The position numbers and the translations under genes were made by a program. DNA of 64,000 nt, taken from assembly GCA_016126655.1 (NCBI GenBank), contig CP065955.1, positions 2,240,001-2,304,000 on the forward strand, given 5' to 3'. Numbering within the stretch: position 1 is the first letter of the stretch; every line of letters begins with the position of its first letter. Source of the DNA: Aerococcaceae bacterium zg-1292. GTDB lineage: Bacteria > Bacillota > Bacilli > Lactobacillales > Aerococcaceae. The notes below the pieces were generated by a model. It worked only from the letters and a program-made list of their open reading frames with translations. It searched no databases and was not told the origin of the DNA. Shown here one piece after another: positions 53,069 through 62,512 of this stretch.

Positions 53069-54658
53069 TTACAATAACGCTTCAAAATCATCACGTACAT
53101 ACGGAACATTTAATCCACAAATTACTTGAACAGCTGTATCATTGTGAACCAATCCTGCTGCACCTGCTTCTTTAAATTCAAATTCTTTGCCTACCAGACT
53201 ACCATCTTTAACTGTCACTCTAAGACGCGTCGCGCAATTGGTAACATCTACAATATTTTCCGGTCCACCTAATAAATCAAGATATCGTTCAGCTTGAACT
53301 TGGGTTTTTGTTTTCTTTTTACCATCTGTCGCTTCAGCAGTCGTTGCTCCGGCACTCGCTTTCTTATCTTGATATTCTTTTTTAGAATAGAATTTAACTT
53401 CATCATCATCTTCTCGTCCCGGTGTTTTGAAATTCCATTTTTTAATCATATAACTAAACACAAAGTAATAGATGACCGCAAAAACAATCCCTAAAACAAC
53501 TTGAGTTAAATAAGTTTTATAGTGATAGTAACCTAATGGCAACCAGTTCAAGAATATCCAGTTGATAATCCCACCACCAAAGTCACCGACAACACCTAGC
53601 GTAAAAGCTATCGCTTGTAACGTTGCATCAAGTAAGGCATGTACTAAGAATAAGGCTGGTGCAATAAATAGGAATGTAAATTCTAATGGTTCAGTAACCC
53701 CAACTAAAATTGCTGTTAAAGCCGCTGGAATTAATAATCCTAGTAATTTCTTTCTCTTTTCAGGTTTTGCTGTATTATAAAAGGCTGCAAAGATACCGAT
53801 AGAACCAAATACTTTTGATAGTCCTGATAGTGAGAAACCAATCGGATACATTTCTTTTAATGTTTTTGCATTCGTTGCAAACTCTTGTAAGTGTGTTGCC
53901 CAGTACACTGATGTACCACCTTGAACAACGGCATTATCATAAGTAAATGGTGAATAGATAAAGTGATGCAAACCGGTAGGAATAAGAATCTTTTGTAAGA
54001 AACCATATACCCAAATTCCAAAGCTACCACTATTGATAAAGAAAGATTGTAACCCTGTCATTGCATGTTGAACACTCGGCCAAATAAGACACGTTAAGAA
54101 TGCCACTGGCAACATAGCAAAGAATCCTAATGCAACTACAAAAGAAGTCCCTCTAAAAATACTTATGTAATCCGGTAATTCTTTGTCATAAAAACGATTG
54201 TGTAAATAAACGACAATACCGGATACTAACAATGCACCTATCATCCCTGTATCAAGTGTTTTAATACTTGCAATCATGGTTAATCCCGAACCAGTACCTG
54301 CTTCAGCAGCCATATCTACTCCGAAGAATCCACCCCAAGATGTTAACATTGAGTTTACGAAATAATTAAAAATTAAATAGACGGCTATTGCTTCTAAACA
54401 CGCTCTTGCTTGTTGTTTTTTAGCTAGTGCTATCGGCAAAGCAAGTGCAAATAATAAAGGTAATTGCATGAACACCATCCATGCACCGGAAGAGATAACC
54501 TTCCAAAACTGTGACCAAATCGTATCTGGTGCTGCGAGTGCCCCAAATATATGTTGGTTTGTCATTACAATTGAGATACCAACCATTATCCCTGAAAACG
54601 CAAATAATAAAGTTGGAGTAAACATTGCGCCACCAAAGCGCTGAATTTTTTTCATCAT
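53069..54658 (-). CDS. glvC: PTS alpha-glucoside-specific EIICB component
   Basis: The 529-residue protein has an EIIC membrane domain (about 1-420, ILIPTGLHHFIYSPF near 240 and the GVTEPLEFTFLF segment near 320) and a C-terminal EIIB domain with the phosphorylated Cys in DVTNCATRLRVTV (near 473). This is the GlvC/MalB type, importing maltose and related disaccharides with phosphorylation. There is no EIIA domain, so a glucose-type EIIA from elsewhere is needed. It leads the operon with GH4 and is preceded by an operator and a possible cre site. Confidence 0.93.
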   Translation of the reverse strand: MMKKIQRFGGAMFTPTLLFAFSGIMVGISIVMTNQHIFGALAAPDTIWSQFWKVISSGAWMVFMQLPLLFALALPIALAKKQQARACLEAIAVYLIFNYFVNSMLTSWGGFFGVDMAAEAGTGSGLTMIASIKTLDTGMIGALLVSGIVVYLHNRFYDKELPDYISIFRGTSFVVALGFFAMLPVAFLTCLIWPSVQHAMTGLQSFFINSGSFGIWVYGFLQKILIPTGLHHFIYSPFTYDNAVVQGGTSVYWATHLQEFATNAKTLKEMYPIGFSLSGLSKVFGSIGIFAAFYNTAKPEKRKKLLGLLIPAALTAILVGVTEPLEFTFLFIAPALFLVHALLDATLQAIAFTLGVVGDFGGGIINWIFLNWLPLGYYHYKTYLTQVVLGIVFAVIYYFVFSYMIKKWNFKTPGREDDDEVKFYSKKEYQDKKASAGATTAEATDGKKKTKTQVQAERYLDLLGGPENIVDVTNCATRLRVTVKDGSLVGKEFEFKEAGAAGLVHNDTAVQVICGLNVPYVRDDFEALL

Positions 54659-54693
54659 AAGCTTGACTACTCCTTAAATTATTTCTTAACTTT

Positions 54694-54750
54694 TGTAACC
54701 TGTTACATTTTCTATTATAACCAAGCTGCCACTACATACAACCGTTTTCA
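54694..54750 (-). promoter_or_regulatory. Promoter, operator and possible cre of the alpha-glucoside operon
   Basis: On the minus strand TTGTAT (54736-54741), a 16-base spacer and TATAAT (54714-54719). Just downstream is the palindrome TGTAACCTGTTACA (54694-54707), suited to the RpiR-type regulator encoded upstream. TGAAAACGGTTGTA (54737-54750) fits the cre consensus apart from two positions and overlaps the -35. Confidence 0.75.
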
Positions 54751-54780
54751 GCTATTAAGAAAATCCGTCATAACGCAAAA

Positions 54781-54807
54781 AAAAATTCACATACCCTGTG
54801 AATTTTT
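54781..54807. terminator. Terminator of the RpiR gene
   Basis: AAAAATTCAC and GTGAATTTTT form a 10-bp perfect stem, 12 bases after the minus-strand RpiR stop. Confidence 0.8.
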
Positions 54808-54818
54808 TCCGCTCAATA

Positions 54819-55589
54819 TTATCGGTGTTCTTTGTTTTGTTTATATATTGCATATTTGATAAATAATAATTCCATCATGACAAAATATAGCATCGTCAGC
54901 TTATAACTTGGATGATGCTCGATAAAATTTAAGTCTTTTGATGAAATGTATAATTTTTCATCACTTAAATCAGATAGGATATTGTTTTTAAACTCAGTGA
55001 AGGATATAACTTTTGCGCCTTTTAGCTTTAGTGTTTTGGCAACATCGATAATCGCTTCATTATTACCACTTAGCGATATTAATATCACCACATCTTTTTC
55101 AGTAATCACATCATACAGTGATTTATCAAATGTAGACCCTTCTACGTTATAGATTAATTCCCCACACGACGCAAACATTCGTTTCATCTGTCTGCCTACA
55201 GTACTTTGAATATCACCAGAACCATATACAAAAATACGTTCGCTTTCAAATAATAACTGGCAAACATTTTCATAATTCTTTACTTTTTGTTCTTCGATAT
55301 ATTGAATAATACTGGTACACGCATCTTCATATACCCTCGAATCAAAGGTTGGTTTATTAGCATTATCGATACTCATCAGCACTTTAAATTCACTATACCC
55401 ACTCAAACCTAATTTCGTAACAAAGCGAGAAATGGTCGTTCGTGAAACATTCGCCAATTTAGCCAACTGGTCAATCGTCATTTGTGGTACTTCAAAACGA
55501 TTTTCTTTAACTGTGCGCCATATTTCTAAATCTGTTTCATTCAATTTTGAGTACGCATCAAAAACATATTCTTCAATTTTTCCTCTCAT
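54819..55589 (-). CDS. glvR: RpiR/MurR-family regulator of the alpha-glucoside operon
   Basis: The 256-residue protein has an HTH_6 domain (MTIDQLAKLANVSRTTISRFVTKLGLSGYSEFKVLM, about 37-72) and a SIS sugar-phosphate domain (ERIFVYGSGDIQSTVGRQMKRMF, about 117-139, and VVILISLSGNNEAIIDVA). It is of the GlvR type that senses sugar phosphates. It lies upstream of the operon on the same strand with its own terminator. The ATG at 55589 follows GGAGGA; the codon before it is a TTG. Confidence 0.9.
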   Translation of the reverse strand: MRGKIEEYVFDAYSKLNETDLEIWRTVKENRFEVPQMTIDQLAKLANVSRTTISRFVTKLGLSGYSEFKVLMSIDNANKPTFDSRVYEDACTSIIQYIEEQKVKNYENVCQLLFESERIFVYGSGDIQSTVGRQMKRMFASCGELIYNVEGSTFDKSLYDVITEKDVVILISLSGNNEAIIDVAKTLKLKGAKVISFTEFKNNILSDLSDEKLYISSKDLNFIEHHPSYKLTMLYFVMMELLFIKYAIYKQNKEHR

Positions 55590-55844
55590 CAATAATATCC
55601 TCCTTTCAAAATTTTTGTCTTAGTCTTTATTATAAGAAAAAAAGATGTAAACACAATAACGGTTTCATTAAAATTACACTGTTTTACTCGCCTCAATCTA
55701 CAAATATATCTCCTTACAATTCTTCACTATTAACATAGGTTCCCCAATTATTTCCCAAAAATTCACCCCTTAGGCTTTATTATTTAATCAATCATTGCTA
55801 GAATAGTGAAGTAATAAAACTACTCACTCGAAAGGAAGACACAC

Positions 55845-57185
55845 ATGTCATTGAAGAGTATACTTGCTCGTTCTGCGGGCAAACTGACACGATGGGGATT
55901 AACTACTTTTACCCGCGGAGGCAGTAGCTTACCCGGTAAAGTTGCTACTACTATCGACCCAAATATATTAAGTCATTTAGCAAACGATTATCACGTAATC
56001 ATCATTACCGGTACGAATGGTAAAACATTGACGACAGCACTTACGGTGCAAGCACTACAGACAACCTTCGACCACATTATCACGAACCCAACGGGTAGTA
56101 ACATGGCACAAGGGATTGTTAGTACCTTTTTATCCGCTCCTGCATTACCGAAAGGTCACAAGGGAATTGCTGTCTTAGAAGTCGACGAAGGCTCACTCAA
56201 ACATGTGGTAAAACATTTACAACCTATCGCCTTTGTTCATACCAATGTTTTCCGTGACCAAATGGATCGCTACGGCGAAATTTATTCCATCTATCAATTG
56301 ATGACTGATGCAGCTAAGCAAGCACCGGAAGCCACCATTATCGCTAATGGCGACTCACCATTGTTTAATTCAATAGAATTACCCAATCCACGTATTTACT
56401 TCGGGTTTGACCATGAATCTGACCATGACGTGACACCGCACTATAATACTGACGGACTATTATGTCCGCACTGCCATAAAATTTTACAGTATCACGCACT
56501 CACCTATGCCAACCTCGGTAAATATTATTGCCCAAGCTGTGATTTTAAACGCCCTGAGTTAACTGATAAAGTGACTCAATTAGATGAATTAGCCTTGACG
56601 CATTCACGATTCGCCATTAATGGTCACCCATTCCGCATTCCAGTTGCTGGTCTTTACAATATTTACAATGCACTTGCAGCATATAGTGTCGCATCTTTTC
56701 TCGGTGTTAAACCAGATGACATCGCCCAAGGTTTCGCAAGAGCTGGACGCGTTTTTGGACGCCAAGAAATCTTTGAAATCGACGGTAAAAAAGTATTATT
56801 AAATCTAGTAAAAAATCCGGTTGGACTCAATCAAGTACTCGAACTAATTGGTCTGGATAAAAACCCATTTACTTTAGTCAGTATTTTAAATAACCGTTAT
56901 GCAGACGGAACCGATGTGAGTTGGATTTGGGATGGAAACTACGAACAAATTGTTGATTTTCCAATCGAACAAGTGATTACTTCTGGAATGCGTGCCGACG
57001 AGATGACATTGCGCCTCAAAGTAGCCGGTATCAATCCAGCTATCATGGCTCAAGTCGAGTCCCATGACGAAATTATCCAGCGCATTCAGCAAGCTGATAC
57101 CGAATATGTTCATATCTTAGCAACCTATACGGCTATGTTAGATTTACGTGAGACATTAATCAAACGTGGATATCTAAAAAAATAA
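55845..57185 (+). CDS. murT: Lipid II isoglutaminyl synthase, MurT subunit
   Basis: The 446-residue protein is a Mur-ligase relative: ATP loop IIITGTNGKTLTTALT (about 51-66), NVFRDQMDRYGE (about 136-147), a zinc ribbon with CPHC (near 207) and CPSC (near 227), and the DUF1727 C-terminus. With GatD it amidates D-Glu of lipid II to D-isoglutamine, at the inner membrane face. GatD follows 81 bases later. The ribosome binding site is AAAGGAAG. Confidence 0.95.
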   Translation: MSLKSILARSAGKLTRWGLTTFTRGGSSLPGKVATTIDPNILSHLANDYHVIIITGTNGKTLTTALTVQALQTTFDHIITNPTGSNMAQGIVSTFLSAPALPKGHKGIAVLEVDEGSLKHVVKHLQPIAFVHTNVFRDQMDRYGEIYSIYQLMTDAAKQAPEATIIANGDSPLFNSIELPNPRIYFGFDHESDHDVTPHYNTDGLLCPHCHKILQYHALTYANLGKYYCPSCDFKRPELTDKVTQLDELALTHSRFAINGHPFRIPVAGLYNIYNALAAYSVASFLGVKPDDIAQGFARAGRVFGRQEIFEIDGKKVLLNLVKNPVGLNQVLELIGLDKNPFTLVSILNNRYADGTDVSWIWDGNYEQIVDFPIEQVITSGMRADEMTLRLKVAGINPAIMAQVESHDEIIQRIQQADTEYVHILATYTAMLDLRETLIKRGYLKK

Positions 57186-57266
57186 TCACACTAACTTCAC
57201 AGTGATTTCAGATGACAAAACCGTCTATCGCATGACTTTTAGCTATTAATAGAAATGAGGTCAATT

Positions 57267-57926
57267 ATGACAAACACACTACGCATTTGCCACTTATATG
57301 GCAACTTATTAAACACCTATGGTGATAATGGCAACTTATTAATGCTGCAATATTATGCACGCGAAAAAGGTTACCCTATTGACACGACGATGGTAAGTTT
57401 AGGCGATTCATTTAATGCCGATGATTTTGATATTGTCTTTTTCGGTGGCGGCCAAGATTATGAACAAAAAATTATCGCACAAGACTGCCAACGACTTATT
57501 CCTGAACTAACCCGTTATATCGAGTCAAATGGTGTCTTGCTGTCGATTTGTGGCGGTTTTCAAATGTTAGGTCAATACTATACGACTGCTAGCGGCGAAA
57601 AAATTAAAGGTTTAGGTATTTTACCACATTATACTGAGCGCCAAATTAATAACCGTTTTATTGGTGATGTTGAGATTTACGATGAAGTCAATCAACAAAC
57701 GTATTATGGCTTTGAAAATCATAATGGCGTGACACATTTAACCGAGCAACTACAACCATTAGGCCGAGTTATAAAAGGCAATGGAAACAATGGCGTGGAT
57801 AAAACGGAAGGCGTCCACTATAAAAACACCTTCGGCAGCTACTTCCATGGACCACTGCTTGTTCGCAACGAATGGCTAGCCCGCCATATCGTCGACTTAG
57901 CCATCCAACAAAAAGAAGGAAACTAG
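57267..57926 (+). CDS. gatD: Lipid II isoglutaminyl synthase, glutaminase subunit GatD
   Basis: The 219-residue protein is a class I glutamine amidotransferase of the CobB/CobQ type: IVFFGGGQDYEQKI, the nucleophile Cys in LLSICGGFQMLGQYY (near 94) and His in GSYFHGPLLVRN (near 189). It supplies ammonia to MurT. LYGNLLNTYGDNGNLLML at the N-terminus is diagnostic. The ATG at 57267 follows GAGGTC; an ATG four codons earlier overlaps that site. Confidence 0.95.
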   Translation: MTNTLRICHLYGNLLNTYGDNGNLLMLQYYAREKGYPIDTTMVSLGDSFNADDFDIVFFGGGQDYEQKIIAQDCQRLIPELTRYIESNGVLLSICGGFQMLGQYYTTASGEKIKGLGILPHYTERQINNRFIGDVEIYDEVNQQTYYGFENHNGVTHLTEQLQPLGRVIKGNGNNGVDKTEGVHYKNTFGSYFHGPLLVRNEWLARHIVDLAIQQKEGN

Positions 57927-58065
57927 TATGAATCTAAGCTCAACAATTTCGGTGTTTATTGACTAAAAACCGCTTGAAACCATACCATAACAAGTTTTCA
58001 CTACCGAAAATTTGTCCACTTAATTAAATGATTTCGAGCACTTAAATTATTTGTTTAGGCAAACG

Positions 58066-58103
58066 AAAAAGCTGTGCGGCGTGTTCAACGTCTCACAGCT
58101 TTT
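58066..58103. terminator. Terminator between gatD and lplA
   Basis: AAAAGCTGTG and CACAGCTTTT form a 10-bp stem between two convergent genes. Confidence 0.75.
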
Positions 58104-58155
58104 GTTATTAAATTACCTGTCGTTATCATAACAGTAGTTGTCTTTGTGATGTCAT

Positions 58156-59163
58156 CTACCCAAACAACAATTCCATTAACTCTTCTTGTGTCACACGGCC
58201 GAAGTACTTATTCACATCAATATTTTCAAATGCTGCTAAAAAGTCTTCTTTTGTAAAGCGGACACCCACTAAAGCATCTTCAACATCTTTAATGTCACCC
58301 AAGCCGAAAAAGTCACCGTAAATTTTGGCTGAACTGACTTTACCACCGGCAACATTGAAACGAAAATCAACAAAACCAAAGTCAAATTTCTTACTTTTCT
58401 CAATGTCAAACGCTGGGGATTCGCCATAATTCCAGTCCCAATTGCCAAAACGTTGGGCACGAATTTCGTAAACTTTTTCCCAATCTTTTTCTGTCAATAC
58501 ATATTGCGCCACTTCTTCTTTGGTTTGGACCCCGAAGATTTCTAACAATAACACATCACGGAATTCTTCGATAGATAATGATTTGTATTCATCTTTAACA
58601 TAAGGCGCGATATTCGTTACACGCGAGCGAACAGATTTAATCCCTTTTGAAGCAATTTTTTCTTTACGTGGTTTTAACGCATTATTTACCTCATCTAAAT
58701 CAGAGTTAAATAAAATCGTACCATGCGCAGTCATACGACCATCTTTAGCATACATGGCATTACCAGAGAATTTTTTGCCATCAATTAATAAGTCGTTACG
58801 TCCTTGCAATTCAGCGCCAGTTGCACCTAATTTATGTAACGCATCAATTACTGGCTTAGTAAAGCCTGCAAAATCACGGAAAGAACCGTCATCATCTTTA
58901 ATAAAACAGAATGAAACATTGCCTAAATCATGATAAACAGCGCCCCCACCTGACATACGGCGGACAACTTGAATGCCATGTTCATCTAAATACGGTTGAT
59001 TCACTTCTTCAATAGTGTTTTGATTCCGTCCGATAATAATCGATGGTTTATTAATATAAAACAGTAAAATTGGTTCATCAACTAATTTATTTTCAACAAG
59101 GTATGTTTCTAATGCAATATTGACACTTGCATCATAATTGTTTCCATTATCTACAAAAATCAT
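58156..59163 (-). CDS. lplA: Lipoate-protein ligase
   Basis: The 335-residue protein has LplA motifs: VVRRMSGGGAVYHDLGN (about 67-83) for lipoate and ATP binding, the catalytic Lys in DGKKFSGNAMY (near 130), and a C-terminal accessory domain (about 250-335). It attaches free lipoate to 2-oxoacid dehydrogenase E2 or GcvH proteins. No lipoylated enzyme is encoded nearby. GAGGAGA precedes the ATG. It may be transcribed after the M42 and MBL genes, with three repeat copies in between. Confidence 0.93.
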   Translation of the reverse strand: MIFVDNGNNYDASVNIALETYLVENKLVDEPILLFYINKPSIIIGRNQNTIEEVNQPYLDEHGIQVVRRMSGGGAVYHDLGNVSFCFIKDDDGSFRDFAGFTKPVIDALHKLGATGAELQGRNDLLIDGKKFSGNAMYAKDGRMTAHGTILFNSDLDEVNNALKPRKEKIASKGIKSVRSRVTNIAPYVKDEYKSLSIEEFRDVLLLEIFGVQTKEEVAQYVLTEKDWEKVYEIRAQRFGNWDWNYGESPAFDIEKSKKFDFGFVDFRFNVAGGKVSSAKIYGDFFGLGDIKDVEDALVGVRFTKEDFLAAFENIDVNKYFGRVTQEELMELLFG

Positions 59164-59206
59164 TTCATCTTCTCCTCGTAATATATCTAATGAGCATTAT
59201 TTTGAC

Positions 59207-59622
59207 GCCAATGAGCTGACTTTAGCAGTCCCTTTTGTGCGTTTTACTGGCACGGCGCTGTCTTTTCTAATCTGGCTTGTTCGAAGGGCTGCTTGGCATC
59301 CACTTCAAACCCCTCTTCGCATCACTCGCACAAAGTTGGTTATTTAAGCTGATTTACTTGGACTGTCTCGGTATCCACTTCACAGGACACTTGAAGCGTT
59401 TTGGCGCTTCTGCGTCTCCTGCTCCAAGGGTCCGAGGCAAAGCAGCTGTGTTCACACTTTGATTCCCGGTGGTTCATCTCAAAGCGCTCATTGTCGCACT
59501 ATGTATTTTCAGGCTCCAATGAGCTGAAATGACGCCACTTCAAAAGGTGCCTTTGTGCGTTTCACGCACGCAGTTACCTTTCTCCAGTGGTTCATTTCAA
59601 AGCGCTCATTGTCGCACTATGT
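59207..59622 (+). repeat. Leader-hairpin repeats, cluster I (outer I1, nested I2, tandem I3)
   Basis: I2 (about 59350-59461) has CTCGG (59367-59371) pairing with CCGAG (59432-59436) and is followed directly by CGGTGGTTCATCTCAAAGCGCTC, the closing half of an interrupted outer copy I1. I3 (59511-59622) is complete, with GAAATG (59526-59531) pairing with CATTTC (59593-59598). All lie between the MBL and lplA genes. Confidence 0.85.
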
Positions 59623-59623
59623 A

Positions 59624-60367
59624 TTAAAATTGCCATTGGGTTCGTGGTAGGGCTCTAGTTACTTTAATCGTTACATCTACCACTTCATTTACTTCTGCCA
59701 TAATTTGTTCGGCATCTGCTTGCGGTGGGATGTGTGTCACTACTAATTCTTTTACTTGCGCACGATTTGCAAGTGTTGCTACTTCTTCACTTGTCATGTG
59801 CAACACATTTTGTCCAAATGAGCGACTAAAATTTGTATCCGCCACTAAAACATCAGCGCCGGCCGCAAATGCTACTAACGAGTCTTGCCAACCAGAATCA
59901 GCAGTATAAACCAGAACTTTGCCAGTGGACATTTCTTCTAAACGAATCGCTGCACATTCTACTGGATGCGTTGTTTGAATAAATCTTACATTAAATGGTC
60001 CAATAGTCATCGGTTCTTCTATTCGATACGGCAGCGCCTGAGTTGACACATCCTCCATCATTATCGGCCACAAATGCGAGTGTTCATTTATATACACTGG
60101 AATCATTCCGTGTTCACTCGCCGGCTTTTTCAAGAAAAACAAATGTTGGAAAACACCAATATCAGCACTGTGGTCGGGGTGGTCATGACTGAGCCATACG
60201 GCATTTAGCTGATTAACAGGCAAATAATGTTCAATCGCTAAAGCAGAACCACTACCGGCATCCAATAATAAATGAAATTGTCCATCTGTTGAGGTGACGA
60301 CAAAGGATGTTGTGCCATTGTCACCCATTGGATATCCTCCGGCTGAACCTATACAATATAATTTCAT
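59624..60367 (-). CDS. Metallo-beta-lactamase-fold hydrolase
   Basis: The 247-residue protein has the MBL metal site: LSHDHPDHSAD (about 59-69), His in IQTTHPVECAA (near 132), Asp in YTADSGWQDS (near 154) and VTHIPPQ near 215. It resembles YhfI and RNase Z-like hydrolases but lacks the long RNase Z exosite. The function is unknown; a phosphodiesterase is possible. It starts ten bases after the M42 peptidase gene stop and is co-transcribed. Confidence 0.87.
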   Translation of the reverse strand: MKLYCIGSAGGYPMGDNGTTSFVVTSTDGQFHLLLDAGSGSALAIEHYLPVNQLNAVWLSHDHPDHSADIGVFQHLFFLKKPASEHGMIPVYINEHSHLWPIMMEDVSTQALPYRIEEPMTIGPFNVRFIQTTHPVECAAIRLEEMSTGKVLVYTADSGWQDSLVAFAAGADVLVADTNFSRSFGQNVLHMTSEEVATLANRAQVKELVVTHIPPQADAEQIMAEVNEVVDVTIKVTRALPRTQWQF

Positions 60368-60377
60368 TGCGTATCAC

Positions 60378-61460
60378 CTACGCATTGTTGCGAATTTGTT
60401 GGACACTTTCTTTATTTAAGCGTTTAACAATAGCTGTTACTAAGCGAATCATATTTTTATAATCCTCTTCATGAATTATTGAGGTGTGTGAATGTAAATA
60501 ACGTACCGGTACAGTAATCGCAATCGAAGGAATACCATCTAGACTTTGATGTTGTGACCCAGCATCAGTACCTCCACCTGTAATAAATGTGTATTGGAAT
60601 GGAATACCTTCTTCTTCCGCAATATCAATGACAAATTCACGCAATCCTTTATGTGCAATCATTGATGCATCATATAAAATCACTTGTGGTCCTTTACCTA
60701 ACTCGCTGTCTGCTTCTTTCGGAGTCATACCCGGCGTATCACCAGCTGTCCCTGTATCTAACGCAATCGTAATATCAGGTCGTAATAAATGCGTAGCAAC
60801 TTTCGCTCCACGTAAGCCTACTTCTTCTTGTACATTCGCTCCGGCAAATAATACCGTTTCATGACCTGATGCTGCTAATTCACGTAACACTTCAATCGCT
60901 ACTGCCACACCAATACGGTTATCCCATGCTTTACCTAATAAAAATGGCGTACCATTTAAACGACGTGTCTCAATATACGGCGTAATCATATCACCAGGAC
61001 GAATGCCCCAAGATAATACTTCATCTTTTGAACTAGCACCTAAATCAACAAAAACATCCTGTAAATCAACCGGTTGTTTGCGTGCTTCAGCTGATAACAC
61101 ATGCGGTGGTTTTGAACCTGTGACACCATGGAAAGTTTTGCCTTCACGTGTCGTAACCGTCACTTGTTGCGCCAGTACAACTTGACTCCACCAACCACCT
61201 ATTGGCACAAATTTTAAAAATCCTTTATCGGTAATTTGACTGACCATAAAACCAACTTCATCCATGTGCCCGGCAATCATCACGCGTGGTCCCTCAGCAT
61301 TACCTGTATGTTGTGCAAACACGCCACCTAATCCATCTTCTAAAAAGGTTTCCGCCACATCTTTCGTTGACTCTTTAAACAATTGACGAATTTGCCCTTC
61401 GTTTGCGCCAATACCATTGGCTTGCGTTAATTGAACTAATAATTCTTCATTAATTGACAC
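60378..61460 (-). CDS. M42-family (glutamyl) aminopeptidase
   Basis: The 360-residue protein is a dinuclear zinc or cobalt aminopeptidase: IAGHMDEVGFMV (about 62-73), KAWDNRIGVA (about 177-186), NVQEEVGLRGAK (about 210-221, catalytic Glu pair) and the active site His in RYLHSHTSI (near 322). Members form large tetrahedral complexes and trim peptides. The GTG at 61460 is chosen since AAGGAG lies ten bases upstream and the residues before it would come from repeat J. Confidence 0.92.
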   Translation of the reverse strand: MSINEELLVQLTQANGIGANEGQIRQLFKESTKDVAETFLEDGLGGVFAQHTGNAEGPRVMIAGHMDEVGFMVSQITDKGFLKFVPIGGWWSQVVLAQQVTVTTREGKTFHGVTGSKPPHVLSAEARKQPVDLQDVFVDLGASSKDEVLSWGIRPGDMITPYIETRRLNGTPFLLGKAWDNRIGVAVAIEVLRELAASGHETVLFAGANVQEEVGLRGAKVATHLLRPDITIALDTGTAGDTPGMTPKEADSELGKGPQVILYDASMIAHKGLREFVIDIAEEEGIPFQYTFITGGGTDAGSQHQSLDGIPSIAITVPVRYLHSHTSIIHEEDYKNMIRLVTAIVKRLNKESVQQIRNNA

Positions 61461-61479
61461 TGTTACATCACTCCTTCTT

Positions 61480-61579
61480 CTGGTTCGCTCGGCTTGACTT
61501 GACATCTGCTTCAAAAATCTCTTCTGTAGATTGACTTTTTCTTAATGGTTCAAGTCTGAATAGCCTTGCTAACACTATG
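61480..61579 (+). repeat. Leader-hairpin repeat, copy J (upstream of M42 gene)
   Basis: Starts CTGGTTCGCTCGGCTTGACTTGACATC and ends GCTAACACTATG. GACTTGA (61496-61502) pairs with TCAAGTC (61550-61556). It directly adjoins the AAGGAG site of the aminopeptidase. Confidence 0.88.
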
Positions 61580-61867
61580 TTTGATAGTTTCATGCAATGG
61601 ATTGTTTTTACTCGCCATAACCAAAAATACGAAGCGGCTGAGAAAATCCTATCTTATCGCATTTTACCTCAACTTGCTGATTTTTATTATACTAAAGTTA
61701 CGTGCATTTGTCATGGATATTGAAACGCCTGTATCTGAAATCTATTGGAATTTTTAAGAAACAATTTGTGGTTTCTCCTGAAGAAAACATCGAAATGTTC
61801 CAATGTTCTCGGTGATTAAGTGTCTGAATGCTTGAAAAATCTAAAAATGCAACACCATAGGTTCTAA
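61580..61867. other. Intergenic stretch, possible gene remnant
   Basis: A 48-codon ATG frame from 61577 (MFDSFMQWIVFTRH...) starts in the tail of repeat J, has no ribosome binding site and matches nothing I know. It may be a relic. No other feature seen. Confidence 0.3.
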
Positions 61868-62072
61868 ATGCTCGAATACACAAATAAAATAATCATAATA
61901 AATGTTGATTTATCAATATTTGCAGCTACCTAAACTCAACAAATCACAGTAATTACATGTTGAGTTCAATATAACGATAAAAATTTTATGTTTTGCTTAC
62001 GAATATCTTAATATCAACATTTGTTTGAAAAGTAACTAATTGTATCTTATGAATCCGGGAATTCACCTTAGG
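61868..62072. repeat. 190-bp dispersed repeat, copy 2
   Basis: Homologous to 44399-44590 over most of its length. Here the right end TATGAATCCGGGAATTCAC is an inverted match to GTGCACCCTGAATTCCCAGATACATA at the left end of copy 1, which suggests these are the element termini. Internal arms AAATGTTGAT and ATCAACATTT are also inverted. Confidence 0.8.
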
Positions 62073-62089
62073 TTGAAACACACCGAAAT

Positions 62090-62128
62090 TAATAAAAAAA
62101 TTCAGGAATATCATTCGATATCCCTGAA
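62090..62128 (-). terminator. Terminator of the zinc-starvation operon
   Basis: On the minus strand TTCAGGGATATC and GATATTCCTGAA form a 12-bp stem with one mismatch and a four-base loop, followed by TTTTTTT. Confidence 0.88.
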
Positions 62129-62167
62129 AATCATGTTAGTGATAGTATTCATTGTATAGTTAGTTTT

Positions 62168-62181
62168 GGAGAGAGAGAGAG
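62168..62181. repeat. GA dinucleotide run
   Basis: GGAGAGAGAGAGAG followed by seven Ts. A simple repeat in the 3' region of the L33-S14 transcript, prone to slippage. No ORF uses it as a ribosome binding site. Confidence 0.5.
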
Positions 62182-62274
62182 TTTTTTTGTTTGCTATCAC
62201 TTTATACTATGAGTATATTCCTAGTACCTAAAATAAACTTAAAAGTACATAAACTTTTTTATCTCTTTCTCAAC

Positions 62275-62394
62275 TTATCGTATGCCTTTTTTATTACGCT
62301 TGGCTTCCTTAATCACACGTCTTGCACGTTTGCGTGTTTTAATATTCGGACTATCTAAATAACGATAAGCATTCGATGTATTCATTGCCGCCAT
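62275..62394 (-). CDS. Small basic protein in the Zur operon (putative metal homeostasis protein)
   Basis: A 39-residue ORF too short for routine calling: it starts MAAMNTSNAYRYLDSP, continues with NIKTRKRARRVIKEAKR and ends KKGIR. AAAGGA lies eight bases before the ATG. I recall tiny proteins of this look (AYRxLxSPNxKTRKRA) annotated as putative metal homeostasis proteins in lactic acid bacteria, but could not check. Its position as third gene after zinc-independent L33 and S14, under Zur-type boxes, supports a role in zinc limitation. It carries no cysteine or histidine, so it should not bind zinc itself. Confidence 0.75.
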   Translation of the reverse strand: MAAMNTSNAYRYLDSPNIKTRKRARRVIKEAKRNKKGIR

Positions 62395-62424
62395 CTACTC
62401 ATCCTTTCGTTCTAAATCACTTGG

Positions 62425-62510
62425 TATCAACTTTGTATCGTTCTTAAAGCAAGTCTGCGCCACTAAGACCTTGTTTCCAATGGTTCAAGCCAGACCACAC
62501 GATACGCTTA
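62425..62510 (+). repeat. Leader-hairpin repeat, copy L (diverged)
   Basis: TGTATCG and CGATAC bracket a stretch with AAGTCTG, a CCAATGGTTCAAGCCAGAC block resembling the family's closing arm. It lies between rpsN and the small basic protein gene. Confidence 0.5.
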
Positions 62511-62512
62511 TC

